From: Norana najaformis | Lineage: Eukaryota > Annelida > Clitellata > Crassiclitellata > Hormogastridae | Direction: 5' to 3' | DNA: 64,000 nt | Assembly (NCBI GenBank): GCA_964023275.1 | Contig: OZ029914.1 | Coordinates: forward strand, 18,973,049-19,037,048 | In this document: piece by piece, positions 43,170 to 53,695 of the stretch | How the letters are laid out: every line of letters begins with the position of its first letter | Numbering within the stretch: the stretch's first letter is position 1 | Translations under genes and position numbers: made by a program | The notes under the pieces: model-generated | Databases searched by the model: none | The model's input: only the letters and a program-made list of their open reading frames with translations | What the model was told of the DNA's origin: nothing

Positions 43170-44720
43170 GAATTTAGGACCTTGTCAACCAGGACCTCAA
43201 ATGACTTGCTAGCTTAAAGCGATCATATGCAGTTTCAGTGTATGCCTGTTCTAACTAATCTTCTTGATAGGCAAATATCTTTTCGTACTAAGAAAGCTGT
43301 TGAGCGCACGTCGCAGGCGTGGTTTAACTCTGCTGTTATTTTCTCCTGCTAGGCCCGTCGAAGTCAGCTGAACCGCAGGTGGCCCCATAGTCATCTTTCA
43401 TCTGACTGCTTGATTTAAACAACAATTCAAACGTACGAAAACTTGTTTCATCTGCCAAATCTTCAAATTTAACTAATTTAATATCTCAAGAGTTCTGCTT
43501 CACCTAAGCCCATGTGGCTAGCCCTAAATAAATTACTACATTGGGAAACGTTAAATGCGGCCCCTACTGCCCACTCAGCTACTCGTGAGATTGCCTATAA
43601 ATTCCAAAATTTCTTTGCAGGTAGGCCTAAAATTTCTGGTGTCAGGTTAAAACTGGCTGGTTCCTTTACATGTGATAAATTGCTGTATCCCAATTCTATA
43701 TCTTCTGTTTTACACTACTTTCAGCCAGCAACACTTGCAGATGTTCGTGCACTCATATTTTCCTCACCGACCAAAAGCTCTCTCCTTGGCACTAAATACC
43801 TACATCTCTTCTGGAGTGTTTTGGTGTCATGGTCCAACTTTTCCTTCAATTATTAACTCCTCATTCCATGAAGGATCCTTTCCGGCTGCCTTTGCTCATG
43901 CTATAGTTTATCGACTAAAGAAACCTTCTCTCGACCCTGGCGACATCTCTAATTACAGACCCATTTCAACTTTGAATTTAGTAATTAAACATTCTGGAAC
44001 GGATGGTTTCGACTCGTACGCAGTCTTACCTATTTTCCAACTCACTATTATCCCCCTTTCAGCCTGTACATGGTAAATTTCACTCAGCGGAATCCGCACT
44101 TCTTGCTGTCCATACTGATATGTGCTCTACGGATAAGGTAGGGTGACAGCACTTGTTCTTAACGTGTCTGCTGCTTTTGACACTGTGGACCGTTAACTTC
44201 TTTTGCACCGCCTTCATCATAATGACAGTTGTATGCTGATACGCAGGAATTATAGGAATTATATGGTTTGGAGTTTCTGGTCCTGCACTTAACTAGTTAG
44301 TTAACTAGTTCTCCGCCCCCTCAGTCAGTTTACTTAAATGACAATTATTTGTCCAGTGCTTGGCTACCTTGTGGTGTCACTCATGGCTTGATGCTTGGCC
44401 CTCTTTAGTTCACAGCGTACACCACAACACTAGGTACACTACTTGGCAATCACTCAAAGAGATGTCATTTCTATGCGGATGATCCTCAAATTTACATTTC
44501 ATTTGAAAGTTTGTCTTGTTATTCATATGTGCGGCTGTTGTCTATTGTCTTTGAGAAGGTAAAGTCTTGGATGGCGGCTAATAAACTCTTCCATAACCCG
44601 TTAAAAAGCTAAATTTCTGCTCCTGGGCACTCCACAGAATCTGAACATGTTTGAATGTTTGGTTTCAATTTTTAAAACTCTGTGACTCAGTTGAGTTCGC
44701 TGATTTTGCTCGTAAATTTG
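43170..44720 (+). mobile_element. Degenerate L2/CR1-type LINE, linker and RT
   Basis: Landmarks in order on the + strand: AWFNSAV (about 43320), NKLLHWETLNAAP (about 43525), KKPSLDPGDISNYRPIST (about 43918), VSAAFDTVDR (about 44170), then an RT continuation with many stops and MAANKL (about 44572). Frames shift repeatedly. A 37-bp foreign segment sits at 44220-44256. Confidence 0.85.
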
Positions 44721-44765
44721 GTTCTGCCTTTAATTCTACAATTTTCCTCACCGACTATGTTTTAG

Positions 44766-44915
44766 TGTTTGTAATGTAATGTGATGTAATGTCGACAATT
44801 TACATAGCGTCGTAAGTAGCAGGCTACTTGTAGGGTGCTTTACAATGTCAAAAGTCAGCCCAAGTACTAAGAGTTGTGCAGTAAATAGAATTTCAGCTGT
44901 TTTTAAAGAGGTTGA
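44766..44915 (-). mobile_element. LINE 3' end (ATTAC-tailed family)
   Basis: On the - strand: 'aacagctgaaattctattta', 'aagcaccctacaagtagcct', 'tatgtaaattgtcgac', then ATTAC repeats. Colinear with 30360-30500. Confidence 0.85.
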
Positions 44916-45199
44916 CAGCAAAGAATCGGTTTCAAATTAGGGCTATTGGTTTTTAAGACATTGAACTGTAACCAACCACAGTATTTTAAATCAGTCATTA
45001 TTCCTCAGTCTTATAACTATTCAACAAGGTCATCTGATTATCTTTCTCAGGTCATAACTAAAGCTAGCGCACTGCTTGTTTCCCTGTGCTTTGTTTAATG
45101 TAGGGTTCGCAGGCTTTGTAGATGTGTAAACATGTATCTCTTAGTCATTTGCGAAAAACTATACTAATAATAGCTGGAAGGCATAAAAGTCTGTTTGGC

Positions 45200-46450
45200 G
45201 AATGAGGAGGTGTGTCGCACCAGAGGGAGAATCTCGCCAGCAGATGGGAGATCGACCGGCCACGCGGTGCAGACACACGTCGGCAGGTGGCGCTTTGATT
45301 GACGTCTTACGCGCAGAAGGTGGGCCGTAATTTATTTTGCTGAACAGCGGCAGGAGGCTAAAGGAAGAGCGGGGAACAGCTGCCTGAGCGCACCAGCGGA
45401 TCGAGGGACAACGCTACAACACGCGATTGCTCAGAACGCGTATAAAAATACTAGTCTGTCCACATGTTGTAGAGATGGCGCTACATCTCAACGCCAGAAA
45501 TATAAAAATTCCTGCCATCATTACTTGGTGGCGTAGGCCTCTGCCGACTGGTGGTTCGATGGCCAACAGTTCTATGGCTATACGGTTGCTATTGAAGAAC
45601 ATGTAGGCCTACATTTACATTTACATTTGTATACACCCGCGTTCGTGGTTCAAATGTTGTAATTGTAATTGTAATTACGACAATTTATATAGCACCGTTA
45701 GTAGCATGTTACTTCTAGGGTGCTTTACAAAGTCAAAAGTCAGCTCAAGAACTAAGAGTTATGAAGTAAATAGAATTTCAACTGATTTTTAAATGTTGTT
45801 GTATCCTGTGACTTAATCAATGTAGATCTATTTTGTCGAGCCTTGAAACTTATAAGAAAAAGCCACAGCCATCTAAAGTGCCCGGCCTACAGTCAGTGAA
45901 GAGACAAATTCCTCAATAAGTATCGTGCGATTGCTATCCTTGTCTTACCTTTGTTCTGCTTCTGCAGCTTTAGGCCTACATCTTCCATATCTGGATCCAC
46001 CCGCTTCTGCAGTTGTGTCGGAAGTGAAGTATTTTCTATTGGTCGTTGCCACGAATCGACGCCGACCAATAGGCTTTCTTCTTATTTGGGAAACTCCGCC
46101 CATGCGATCATTGCCTTGGGCTGGAACCACTGCCACGAACAAGGATGATGATGTGGGAGGGGAGGGGTAGGTCGGTCGGCGCATGCACTTAGTGGCATCG
46201 CAGGCATCCATCCGTTCAAGGCGGTGTTGCTCCTAAGACTCGGATATGAGCGGTCAGACGGGAGATAACCGGAGATGGTTGAATTCCGAAACATTTCTGA
46301 GATTTTTCATTTCGGTCGACAGTTCTGTTGTACGAGAAATGTCGAACATCTTCATCTGAGAATTGGATTTGGCTGTAAACAGGGAACTGTGGACCGTTTC
46401 ACGGCTAAACACACGAAACTCGTGCGGAGAGTCTGAGAACTGGCGTCTGG
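45200..46450. other. CpG-rich spacer without recognised gene
   Basis: GC- and CpG-rich sequence with overlapping short ORFs on both strands (for example 45925-46170 +), none with a recognisable domain or bordered by matching splice sites. It could be an unmethylated regulatory region. Confidence 0.4.
45655..45800 (-). mobile_element. LINE 3' end (ATTAC/ATTACA-tailed family)
   Basis: Same body as 44766-44915, but its tail is made of six-base ATTACA units ('gtaattgtaattgtaattac' on the + strand). Confidence 0.85.
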
Positions 46451-46815
46451 AATTTTCAGAGCTGTAAGTTATTTAAGAATTGACTTGTAGGCTTTTTTGC
46501 GATTTTGAAGCCCTGATTCGAACCCCGGGTCCGTCATGTGAAATCGACACACAATGTAGAAATACATAGTCAAAATATAGATAACCAAGGGCAGACTTAG
46601 GCCGCCGGGGAGCTATGGACCCTCGTCGTCTGTGGTGGATGGAAGACCCAAGCTAGGACCAGAATACAATGCAAAGACCTTAATTAATGCATCGAAAATA
46701 CGACAAATTACGAATTATGCGGTTCCATTCATTTTACAAAGGACATACTGTCATTGAGGCCGTCTCAGTATCATATTTCCACCACTGTAAACGTGTACAT
46801 TAACTAGCCCGTAAC

Positions 46816-47348
46816 CAGCGATGTAGTACTCGAGTCCAGCCAAGGACTCGAGTCGGACTCGAGTCCGTCTTTTGTGGAGTCAGACTTGGACTCGGGCCGT
46901 CATGACTCGGACTCGAAGCCCCCGGACTCGAATTTGACTCGCTAACTCGGTTTCTGAGTCACGATTTTTATTTCGCGACAGGATTGTGAGTCGCAGGCAT
47001 GCTTGCTTACGCACCTGAAATAGGTGATTCTTCTAAAACGAACAAAACGCTATCTAATAGATCGTTTTAAAAGTGTAATTTAGACAAATTACAATAGCAA
47101 TTCTTCCTGCATAAATTATGCAGTTATTTTCTCAGTGCCTTTTGAAATGCATGTTTCATTGTAGGCCTACACGTATTCTGATGTTGATGGAATTGGACTA
47201 GGACTCGATTTTTAATGACTCGACTCGGACTCGAGTTTTGGACGATTTGGACCCGACACGGACTCAAACACCAGTGAGGTAGTTAGAAGGCTCTGTATTG
47301 TCTGTAAATAACTCGGACTCGGCTTAGGTGGACTCGACTACATCACTG
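46816..47348. mobile_element. 533-bp non-autonomous hAT-type element
   Basis: It begins 'cagcgatgtagtactcgagt' and ends 'ggactcgactacatcactg', imperfect terminal inverted repeats in hAT style (CAG..CTG). It is flanked by 8-bp near-identical duplications: cccgtaac at 46808-46815 and cctgtaac at 47349-47356. The interior is dominated by GACTCG/GAGTC repeats at both ends (46840-46960 and 47200-47340) and has no transposase ORF. Confidence 0.88.
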
Positions 47349-47799
47349 CCTGTAACCCAAATCTTGATTCCTGCTTATGGAGGTCTGAATCTAGAATTTA
47401 GACTTCCATGGCCTTGTTGTATAGTGGTATTATATGTACTGTATATATGTTATATTCTTCCTTGCATCTTGTAAGTAGATCACAAGGCTAATTTCCGTTT
47501 GCCTCTGAACCCTGAGCTTTAAAGTTTCCAGTATAAAAAGGAAAGAGGAATTACAGTCGGGCTGTATCTACTAAACTGGGGTGATGAGTGCTATTAGTTC
47601 TCTCTCTCTCTCTCACGTAGACATATCAGATGTCCACAAGTTCCTGTATATAAGTACTGGAATTTGAGTATACACTGCACAGTGTGCCAACTTCTGTATC
47701 GAAATTATATCGTTATTTTAGGAACAGTGATGCTTTATTTCAGATCGGAATTGGGTCAAAAGAAGAGCTACCTGCAGAACCATCAGTTGAAAGTCTTCA

Positions 47800-47862
47800 A
47801 AATGTATGTATGTATCCATATATGTATTTATGTATGTATATATGTATGTATGTATATATACA
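47800..47862. repeat. (GTAT)n microsatellite
   Basis: Imperfect TATG/TATA array. Confidence 0.9.
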
Positions 47863-48004
47863 CTGATGCTGCAATAGTCCGTGATGCTATTTGCCACAGT
47901 AGGGGCATTTCCTGAGACTGATGTGAGGGGTGAAGTAGATATAGGCTGTATACTCTGTCTACAGATGACGACTCATCAAGTATTATAAGTGCAAAAAATA
48001 ATAA

Positions 48005-48200
48005 GCTGGTGATTGTAATTGTAATTGTAATCACGACAATTTATAAAGCATCTTCAGCAGCAAAGTCACTTTACAGTGTCAAATATCGGCGCACGCAAGA
48101 GACCAACAATAAACAATAAACGGCTGATGTACAAAATCAAAATCAAATGCTGATACTATAGTATAGAGTTGGCAGTAAACAGAAAATTTTAACTGTTAGT
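48005..48200 (-). mobile_element. LINE 3' end (ATTACA-tailed variant)
   Basis: 'gtaattgtaattgtaatcac gacaatttataaagcat' on the + strand is the reversed tail; the body is shorter and more diverged than 45655. Confidence 0.75.
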
Positions 48201-48497
48201 AATCGTCACGTCGCAACGGAAGCTATTATTCAAATTCATTTCTAAAGTTAACCTATACTATATTAGTAGGCCTACACAATAAAAGTAGTACACACTTGTC
48301 TACAGGCCTCTATAGATATTAGTAAACAGTAATGACACTGGACCAGAAATTGACCTTTTCTGAGCATGTGAAGGCAGCATGTCGCACTGCAGGCTTTTAT
48401 CATCTGCGTCAATCGCTCTCTGACGCATGCATTCACATGCACTAAGATTGACTACTGTAATGCCATTTATGGGGGCCTGCTCTTTTTCGGATTAATC

Positions 48498-48625
48498 AAC
48501 TTCAATCTTTTTAAGCCCTGCAGATTGGCTAATTGGTGGGATATCTAACACTGCATTTTATTCCACATGAAGTTTGATATTCCACCAATTAGCTGATCTG
48601 CTGCGTTTAAAAAGGACTGAAGTTG
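48498..48625. repeat. Fold-back inverted repeat (~48-bp arms) within the LINE remnant
   Basis: 48498-48545 (cttcaatctttttaagccct ...) and 48576-48625 are imperfect reverse complements with a ~30-bp loop. They share 'gctaattggtgg' / 'ccaccaattagc'. Confidence 0.85.
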
Positions 48626-48834
48626 CCCATGCGAAGACGCAGTGAGTTTAAGCTCCTCATGGTGAAGCGTACCTACCTAGCCGGTTGAGCTCCATCTTGT
48701 CTTAGAAAGCAATGTGTATTTCAGTGTCATCCGTTCCTGGCGCAGAACTCTTCGCTCTGCAACTCAGGGTATGCTGGTTGTTCCCGTCCCGTATTGCCAC
48801 AGTTAAACATGAAAAAATTGTAAAAATTGTACAC

Positions 48835-49045
48835 GTTTTTATATAGCTACCGTATGGCCTCGACCCTATCGGGTGAGATCCTTCACCAGCGTTACACGCC
48901 ATTTAAGGTCCCCGTGCACAGACCGTGCTAACCCGAGATTCAAATATCTCAAATAAGCCACGACCGGGACTCGAACCGGGGATCCTCACGCACATGCAGA
49001 GGCGCTTAACGGTGTAGCTAACTAGGCCAGTGGAAGCTTCGCCGT
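48835..49045 (-). mobile_element. tRNA-derived SINE, well-preserved tRNA head
   Basis: On the - strand: 'ggcctagttagctacaccgt' (A-box region), 'ccccggttcgagtcccggtc' (B box nearly canonical), 'gtggcttatttgagatattt', 'cacggggaccttaaatggcg', 'ggatctcacccgatagggtc', then an A/T-rich tail. Best tRNA-like copy in the window. It is nested in the LINE above, so it is a SINE and not a tRNA gene. Confidence 0.9.
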
Positions 49046-50015
49046 GGTCGATCCCTCATTCTGGAACTGGCTTCCATGCAATCTGCGACATGAGCTTCCC
49101 CTTTCTCTGCCTTTATTTCGCCGGTGGTTTAAGACGTCCACACTAATCGATCATAGTCCTGTATTGTTAGGTCGGGGAACCTCTGATGAGTTTTCTTGAA
49201 GAGTCGCTACATAAATATGCATTGACAAAGTATAAATTGTGTTATTTTAAATTGTAAAATTCGATTTAATTATGCGGGTCTTCGATTCTCCTGCCCGGAC
49301 TCTTCTCTTGCAGGATTTTCTAAACAGCGTCTCTCTATTGTATTTGAGCGTAAACTGTTGTTAGCTTTTAAAAGATTGTGCAGCACTTCACGTATGAAGC
49401 CGCAAAATATAGGTTAGAATAAAATGAAAAGCCTAAAAATGATGCAAGGGAAAATGACGTATTTTGTAAATAAAAACTCTCAACTTCAGGAGGCTTTGCC
49501 CTCTGACTCCCTACCAGGGGATTTACCTCTGGACCCAACTGCTGGATCCGCCCAGGTCCCCGTATAGGCTTACGCATGTGTCCCCTGTGCTGAAATCCTG
49601 GATCCGCCCTTGTGCGAAACCTAAGACACCAACATCTTTGATGTGAGTGCCTCTTTAAATCAAACGTTAAAGATAGTTGCCTGAACAGTTGATACACGTG
49701 GATCTGCTAGGATAAAGTCACACACATGGATGTGTTTTTGTGTTTTACACACAGCATTCACATACCTAACAATGTAAGAAGGATCGACGACTGGACGGAC
49801 TCAAGGGTGAAAGGAAGCGGTAGAAACCAGCCAGCCATAGATTAATCAGTTAAACATGACGATCGCCCTGCTCTCTTTGAAGTCTTTCGTATGCAGATGA
49901 GACGTTGTTCGTTATCATGAGCTTATAATGAAGTAATTAATTAGAATCGCTGTGAAACCATATCTACCCAAAGTTCAACCACAGATGACATCGTAAACGA
50001 CGCGCCAGGGTGAGG

Positions 50016-50189
50016 ATGATGAGCTGTTTCCAAGCTGTTTCGCCGACTTACAGCGCTAATCCATCAACTGGAGTCTACCTTTCCAGTTATCACACTCCCC
50101 ATCCTCACATTCCCTCTACCTCGCCTGCTCCTCCTGCATCTCCTCGGAACTCCATTTGGCCAAAGACGGAGGTGGAATCGTCTTTCCAG
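50016..50189 (+). CDS. Candidate first exon (ATG, Ser/Pro/His-rich)
   Basis: Two adjacent ATGs (50016, 50019), 58 codons, perfect donor CAG|GTAAGT. Reading past the donor runs into a LINE tail (50225-50380), which supports the exon ending here. Confidence 0.5.
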
Positions 50190-53100
50190 GTAAGTCACAT
50201 GACTCGGAGTCATCATTTCTTCAACAGGTTTGCCTCTCCAGCTTCCTTCTCTCCCTCTCCCCTCCCTCTTCCGCAAGCGCTTGAAGACCGCATTATTCCA
50301 CAGTTATGGGATCGCGAGCAGCGAGCGCATGTGATGGAAGGGGCGCTTTACAAGTTTCTGATTACAGTTACAGTTACAATAGGAACCCGCATCAAGAACT
50401 TCGCGCCTTGTCTCTGCATATGTTTCATAACTCCGCCACTGCCGTATTCGGGTATGCCACTCCCCAAACCTGGAAAAAAGGAGGAGGGCGACGTCAATGG
50501 CCTTTGTTGCTATGAGACGTCGTTAAACTATGGAACTTCTACTACTATTATCGACGAGGTGTGAGATCATTCGATCGATCACAGGTTTGTACTAGCAGGT
50601 CTGGAGCAACTCTGAGTTTTCGCAGAAAGGAGCTATATAAATGTACTATTGTGATTGCGATTCATGCGGGGGAAGAAAGAAACGAGTGAAGCCTCTGTGT
50701 GTTAATCTTGAGGGTTCACAGACTCGAAGAGAAGTCTTGTCTTTCGGAGGTGAACATGTACGCAACACGCGCGTATACCAAAAGTTTTCATAGCGCCTTC
50801 AGCCATCTCGGCTCGCATAACCTGTACAATTCTGTCAGTTGAGAAGCGATTATTGCCTCCTCCTCTTTATCTCTGCTTCTTTCTCCTTCTCTTCATGCTT
50901 TTCTTCTTTTCCTCCTCTTTCTCCTTTTCCTTCTCCATTTTCCACTCTTTATCCTCTTCCTTCTCTATTTCATCGCCATCGTCACCTACATCGTCGTCGT
51001 CATCATCATCTGGCAGATGATCACATGCTTCCGTTCATATAGCGTTGGTGTATGAACGCTGATCCGGATGACGTCAGCGCCAGTCAGCGCTTTGTTCCGT
51101 CTTCAGCGCTGACCTCAGCAACGACAAAACGACCCAATCGCTCTCCGGACGGCGCGACGTCATCGTCGTTGCCTAGCTACGACCATGACCAGACGCCGGC
51201 GCGCGCCGAGTATCTAGGGAAGAACTGTGTCCTGCTTACTTACTTCAGCGGAGACATCAGCAGCCATGTTGACGGGCACTTCAGCCGAGCCCTGGCTCAT
51301 CTACACCAGCATCAGCACCAGCATCAGCATCAGCAGCAGAAAGTGACGAAGTTGACTAGTTCTGCATCGGATGCCCATCAGTCAAATAACTCGCTGTCAG
51401 GTCAGTTAATTTAGCAGCTGAAAGTCATGTAGGCGTAAATGTAATCATCATCATCATCATCGTCGTCGTCGTCGTCGTCATCATCATCATCGTATAGTCA
51501 TCGTCATCACCACCGCCGCCACCACCACCATCGTTGCCCAGGGACTGAATGCTCGTAGGTGTCCAATGTGTCCACTGCGCATTCAATCTTTTCCGTGGAC
51601 CTTGTTAAGAGTCATGGACGATGTGCAATCTGTTACGTTTTTGCTATTGTCATGTGCCATGCATTTCGGTCGTCTGTTTCTTTACGGGTGACGTATCTGC
51701 ACCACACCCACTCGTCCGGTCATCGGCTCCCTGTCCCGGCTTGGGACTCGTGTGGGTATCCCTAGGCGATGGTACCGCTCACGTCAATTCACGGGTAATC
51801 GCCTTTAAGTTTGCCTTTAGGGTGATGCCAAGCGTTAAACAACGGATCATTTGCTCGTATGAAACGGTTTTTACAGAGTCGACCATTATTCTGCATTCGA
51901 TACCGTTGGTCACGATCTACTTCTTCACTGCCTCGAACACTGGTTTGGTTTCTCTGGTCCTGCTCTTAGCTTGTTCGTATCTTATCTTCATTCTAGTGCT
52001 AAATCAATTCGTATCAATCAGCTCACGTCAGTGCCAACTGTCTTTAACTGAGGAGTTCCACAAAGTTCTAGATTGTGTCCGCTGCTGTCCACTCAATTCA
52101 CTATATACTAACAGCTCTTCGGACTACCATTTGTTTGCTGATGATAAGCTATTTCTTTCATATTACAGTTATACTCGTCTAATCCCGTTCTCAAACTAAC
52201 TGTTTCGACTTTCTGTAATGTTCATACTTGGATGGCAAGTGGGCTAATACTTTTTCTGAACTCCTTCTAGGCGCAAGCCAACAACTGGGCAAATTTGATT
52301 GGCTTTCATCTATTCAATAGGGTAAATTATACAGCGTTGTCGGCAGTTTAGGCATAATTTTGACTCCATCGTGTCTTTTCTGATCATGTTCAGGCCCTAT
52401 CAGTTCTGTCGATGATCTTTCGTAGTTTTAATCGATCGGGCTTCGAACTCTTGATCAGCTCGATTTATAGCGTAGCCTTATTCTGATACAGAATTAGGTT
52501 TCTCGTGCCTCTAGATGTCTTAGTTTCACTAGCTGATGCTCTATTTTCTGCCTGACGTGACTATTGCACTCGTTTCTCTTGTATAATCAAGGAAGATCTG
52601 CTAAAACTACAAATGTTTCAAAAATCTCAGGCCGAAGCCATAACTAAGACCACAAAATCTCAGAATATCTCACCCTTATTGCATGCATTAAATTGTTGCC
52701 CGTTGAGCACTGAATCCAGTTTAAAACCTATCCTGTAGTTCACAAGGTAGGCCTATAATATCGAATCAGCCGACCTATTTATGCTCCCTGCTCACATCTC
52801 ATACCAACAAATAGGCCTATTGCATTTGATCAACGGATACTTTGCATCTTGCTGTATACCTCGCACCAAAACATGTTTGGGCTTTCGCGAGGGTCTGCGG
52901 CAGGTCCAAAACTCTGGTGGAATTTATTGCCCAGTTCTGTGCGACCTTGCCGTCCTGTTAGTTCTTTGATGCGTTCAGATATAAACTTAAGACTTATGTG
53001 TTTCAACTTGCTTATCCACAGTTGTCTGATTTCTGGTTTCTTGACCTATCGAATTTTAACCACGCTATGCTTTTTGACTATGATCTCACTTAAGCCGTCA

Positions 53101-53695
53101 TCGACTGATGTCTTGTGAGTTATGATACCGGCGCTACAGAAGTTATTAGATCATGCAAGGTTAGCATGATTTTAACTGCTTTAAACTATAGACATATTAC
53201 TATTAATTCTAAAACTATAATAGAGGGCCTACAGTTGGGGCAGTGTCGTTTGATTTCTTTCAGGCAGTTTAGCAGCAAAAGACTGTAATACATCGTCGCA
53301 CTGGAAGGCTTCTTGTCAAACACCGTCGCCATCAACGGCGTATTATGCGAGTCCCAATATGATATCAATTCTACCGACCCCCATCGTCGATGTTGGCGTG
53401 CCTCATGAGAACGTTATCTCTTCGTTTGACGATTGGCGATATTCCTTTGGCGCAACGTTTACAAATGGCGCCTACGATCACGGTCGAATTCGTGATTTTG
53501 GACGAAGTCAGACAAGCCCTTTAATCACAAATCCCTTTAACGTAGCCCTTAATTTTCCAAACGGGGCTGACAGACGCCAGTCCGCCGTCAACGCGAGGTG
53601 GACTCCATACGAAAAATGGCGCAGAATGGAAAGAACAGCAGACGACGCTCCATCGTTCAGCGATTGTGATCGTTCGCTGTCCATGTCTTCAGTCG
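50016..53695 (+). CDS. Candidate N-terminal exons of the T-box gene (three spliced exons)
   Basis: Exons 50016-50189 (donor gtaagt), 51043-51400 (acceptor 'ttccgttcatatag', donor gtcagt) and 53264-53695 (acceptor 'atttctttcag', donor gttagt) join in frame: phase 0, then phase 1. They encode a Ser/Thr/Pro-rich N-terminus (SSYHTPHPHIPS, PKTEVE), a His/Gln repeat (HQHQHQHQHQQQK), then a segment with FDDWRYSFGATFTNGAYDHG and PYEKWRRMER. There are no stops, and codons are much richer in CG than nearby repeats. No known domain. Neighbourhood and orientation suggest the 5' half of the T-box gene, but the last exon ends in phase 1 whereas the first T-box exon starts in phase 0. Either linking exons are missing or this is a separate gene. 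Confidence 0.45.
50225..50385 (+). mobile_element. LINE 3' end (ATTACA family) in the intron
   Basis: 'cttccgcaagcgcttgaaga ccgc', 'ggggcgctttacaagtttct' and 'gattacagttacagttacaa' match the 3' end at 39010-39142. Confidence 0.85.
51043..51400 (+). CDS. Candidate second exon with His/Gln repeat
   Basis: Phase 0 in, phase 1 out. An in-frame TAG directly before 51043 means entry must be by this acceptor, or the exon starts at ATG 51052. The (CAGCAT/CACCAG)n stretch 51300-51342 encodes the His/Gln run. Confidence 0.5.
51443..51537. repeat. (ATC/GTC/ACC)n trinucleotide array
   Basis: Begins 43 bp after the donor of the preceding exon; composed of ATC, GTC, then CCG/CCA triplets. Confidence 0.95.
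51640..53110 (+). mobile_element. Degenerate L2/CR1-type LINE RT
   Basis: In broken + frames: an HDLLLHCLEHWFGFSGPAL-like segment (about 51910-51965), HSSAKSIRINQLTS, GVPQSS-like (about 52050), an ADD-like position with stops (about 52140), LNCCPL (about 52690), GLRQVQNSG and a C-terminal remnant to about 53100. Heavily mutated. Confidence 0.75.
53264..53695 (+). CDS. Candidate third exon (144 codons)
   Basis: It opens with GSLAAKDCNTSSHWKASC and continues YYASPNMISILPTPIVDVGV, then an Asn/Arg-rich region. Phase 1 in, phase 1 out (donor gttagt); an alternative weak donor at 53692 (gtcggt) would give phase 0 and restore frame to the T-box exons. Confidence 0.5.

Larger units (their letters stand above)
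48330..49230 (+). mobile_element. LINE RT C-terminus interrupted by a SINE
   Basis: The left part reads LDQKLTFSEHVKAACRTAGFYH (about 48342) and RRTLRSATQ (about 48740). After the SINE (48835-49045) the reading resumes with FAVVDPSFWNWLP (about 49029), LPLFRRWFKTS, and the 3' end 'gagtcgctacataaatatgc'. The interruption falls inside the conserved RSFAVVGP.FWN.LP block, so the SINE inserted into an existing LINE copy. Confidence 0.85.

Noticed and set aside
45925..46300. Cluster of 65-88-aa ORFs on both strands in CpG-rich DNA
   Set aside because: No domain, no matching splice sites; high GC alone lowers stop frequency.
48835..49045. tRNA gene on the - strand
   Set aside because: A good B box, but the head continues into the SINE body shared by several copies and lies inside a LINE; no complete cloverleaf.
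50190..50564. Continuation of the 50016 exon as a 180-aa ORF
   Set aside because: It crosses a perfect donor and reads into a LINE 3' tail, so it is intron sequence.
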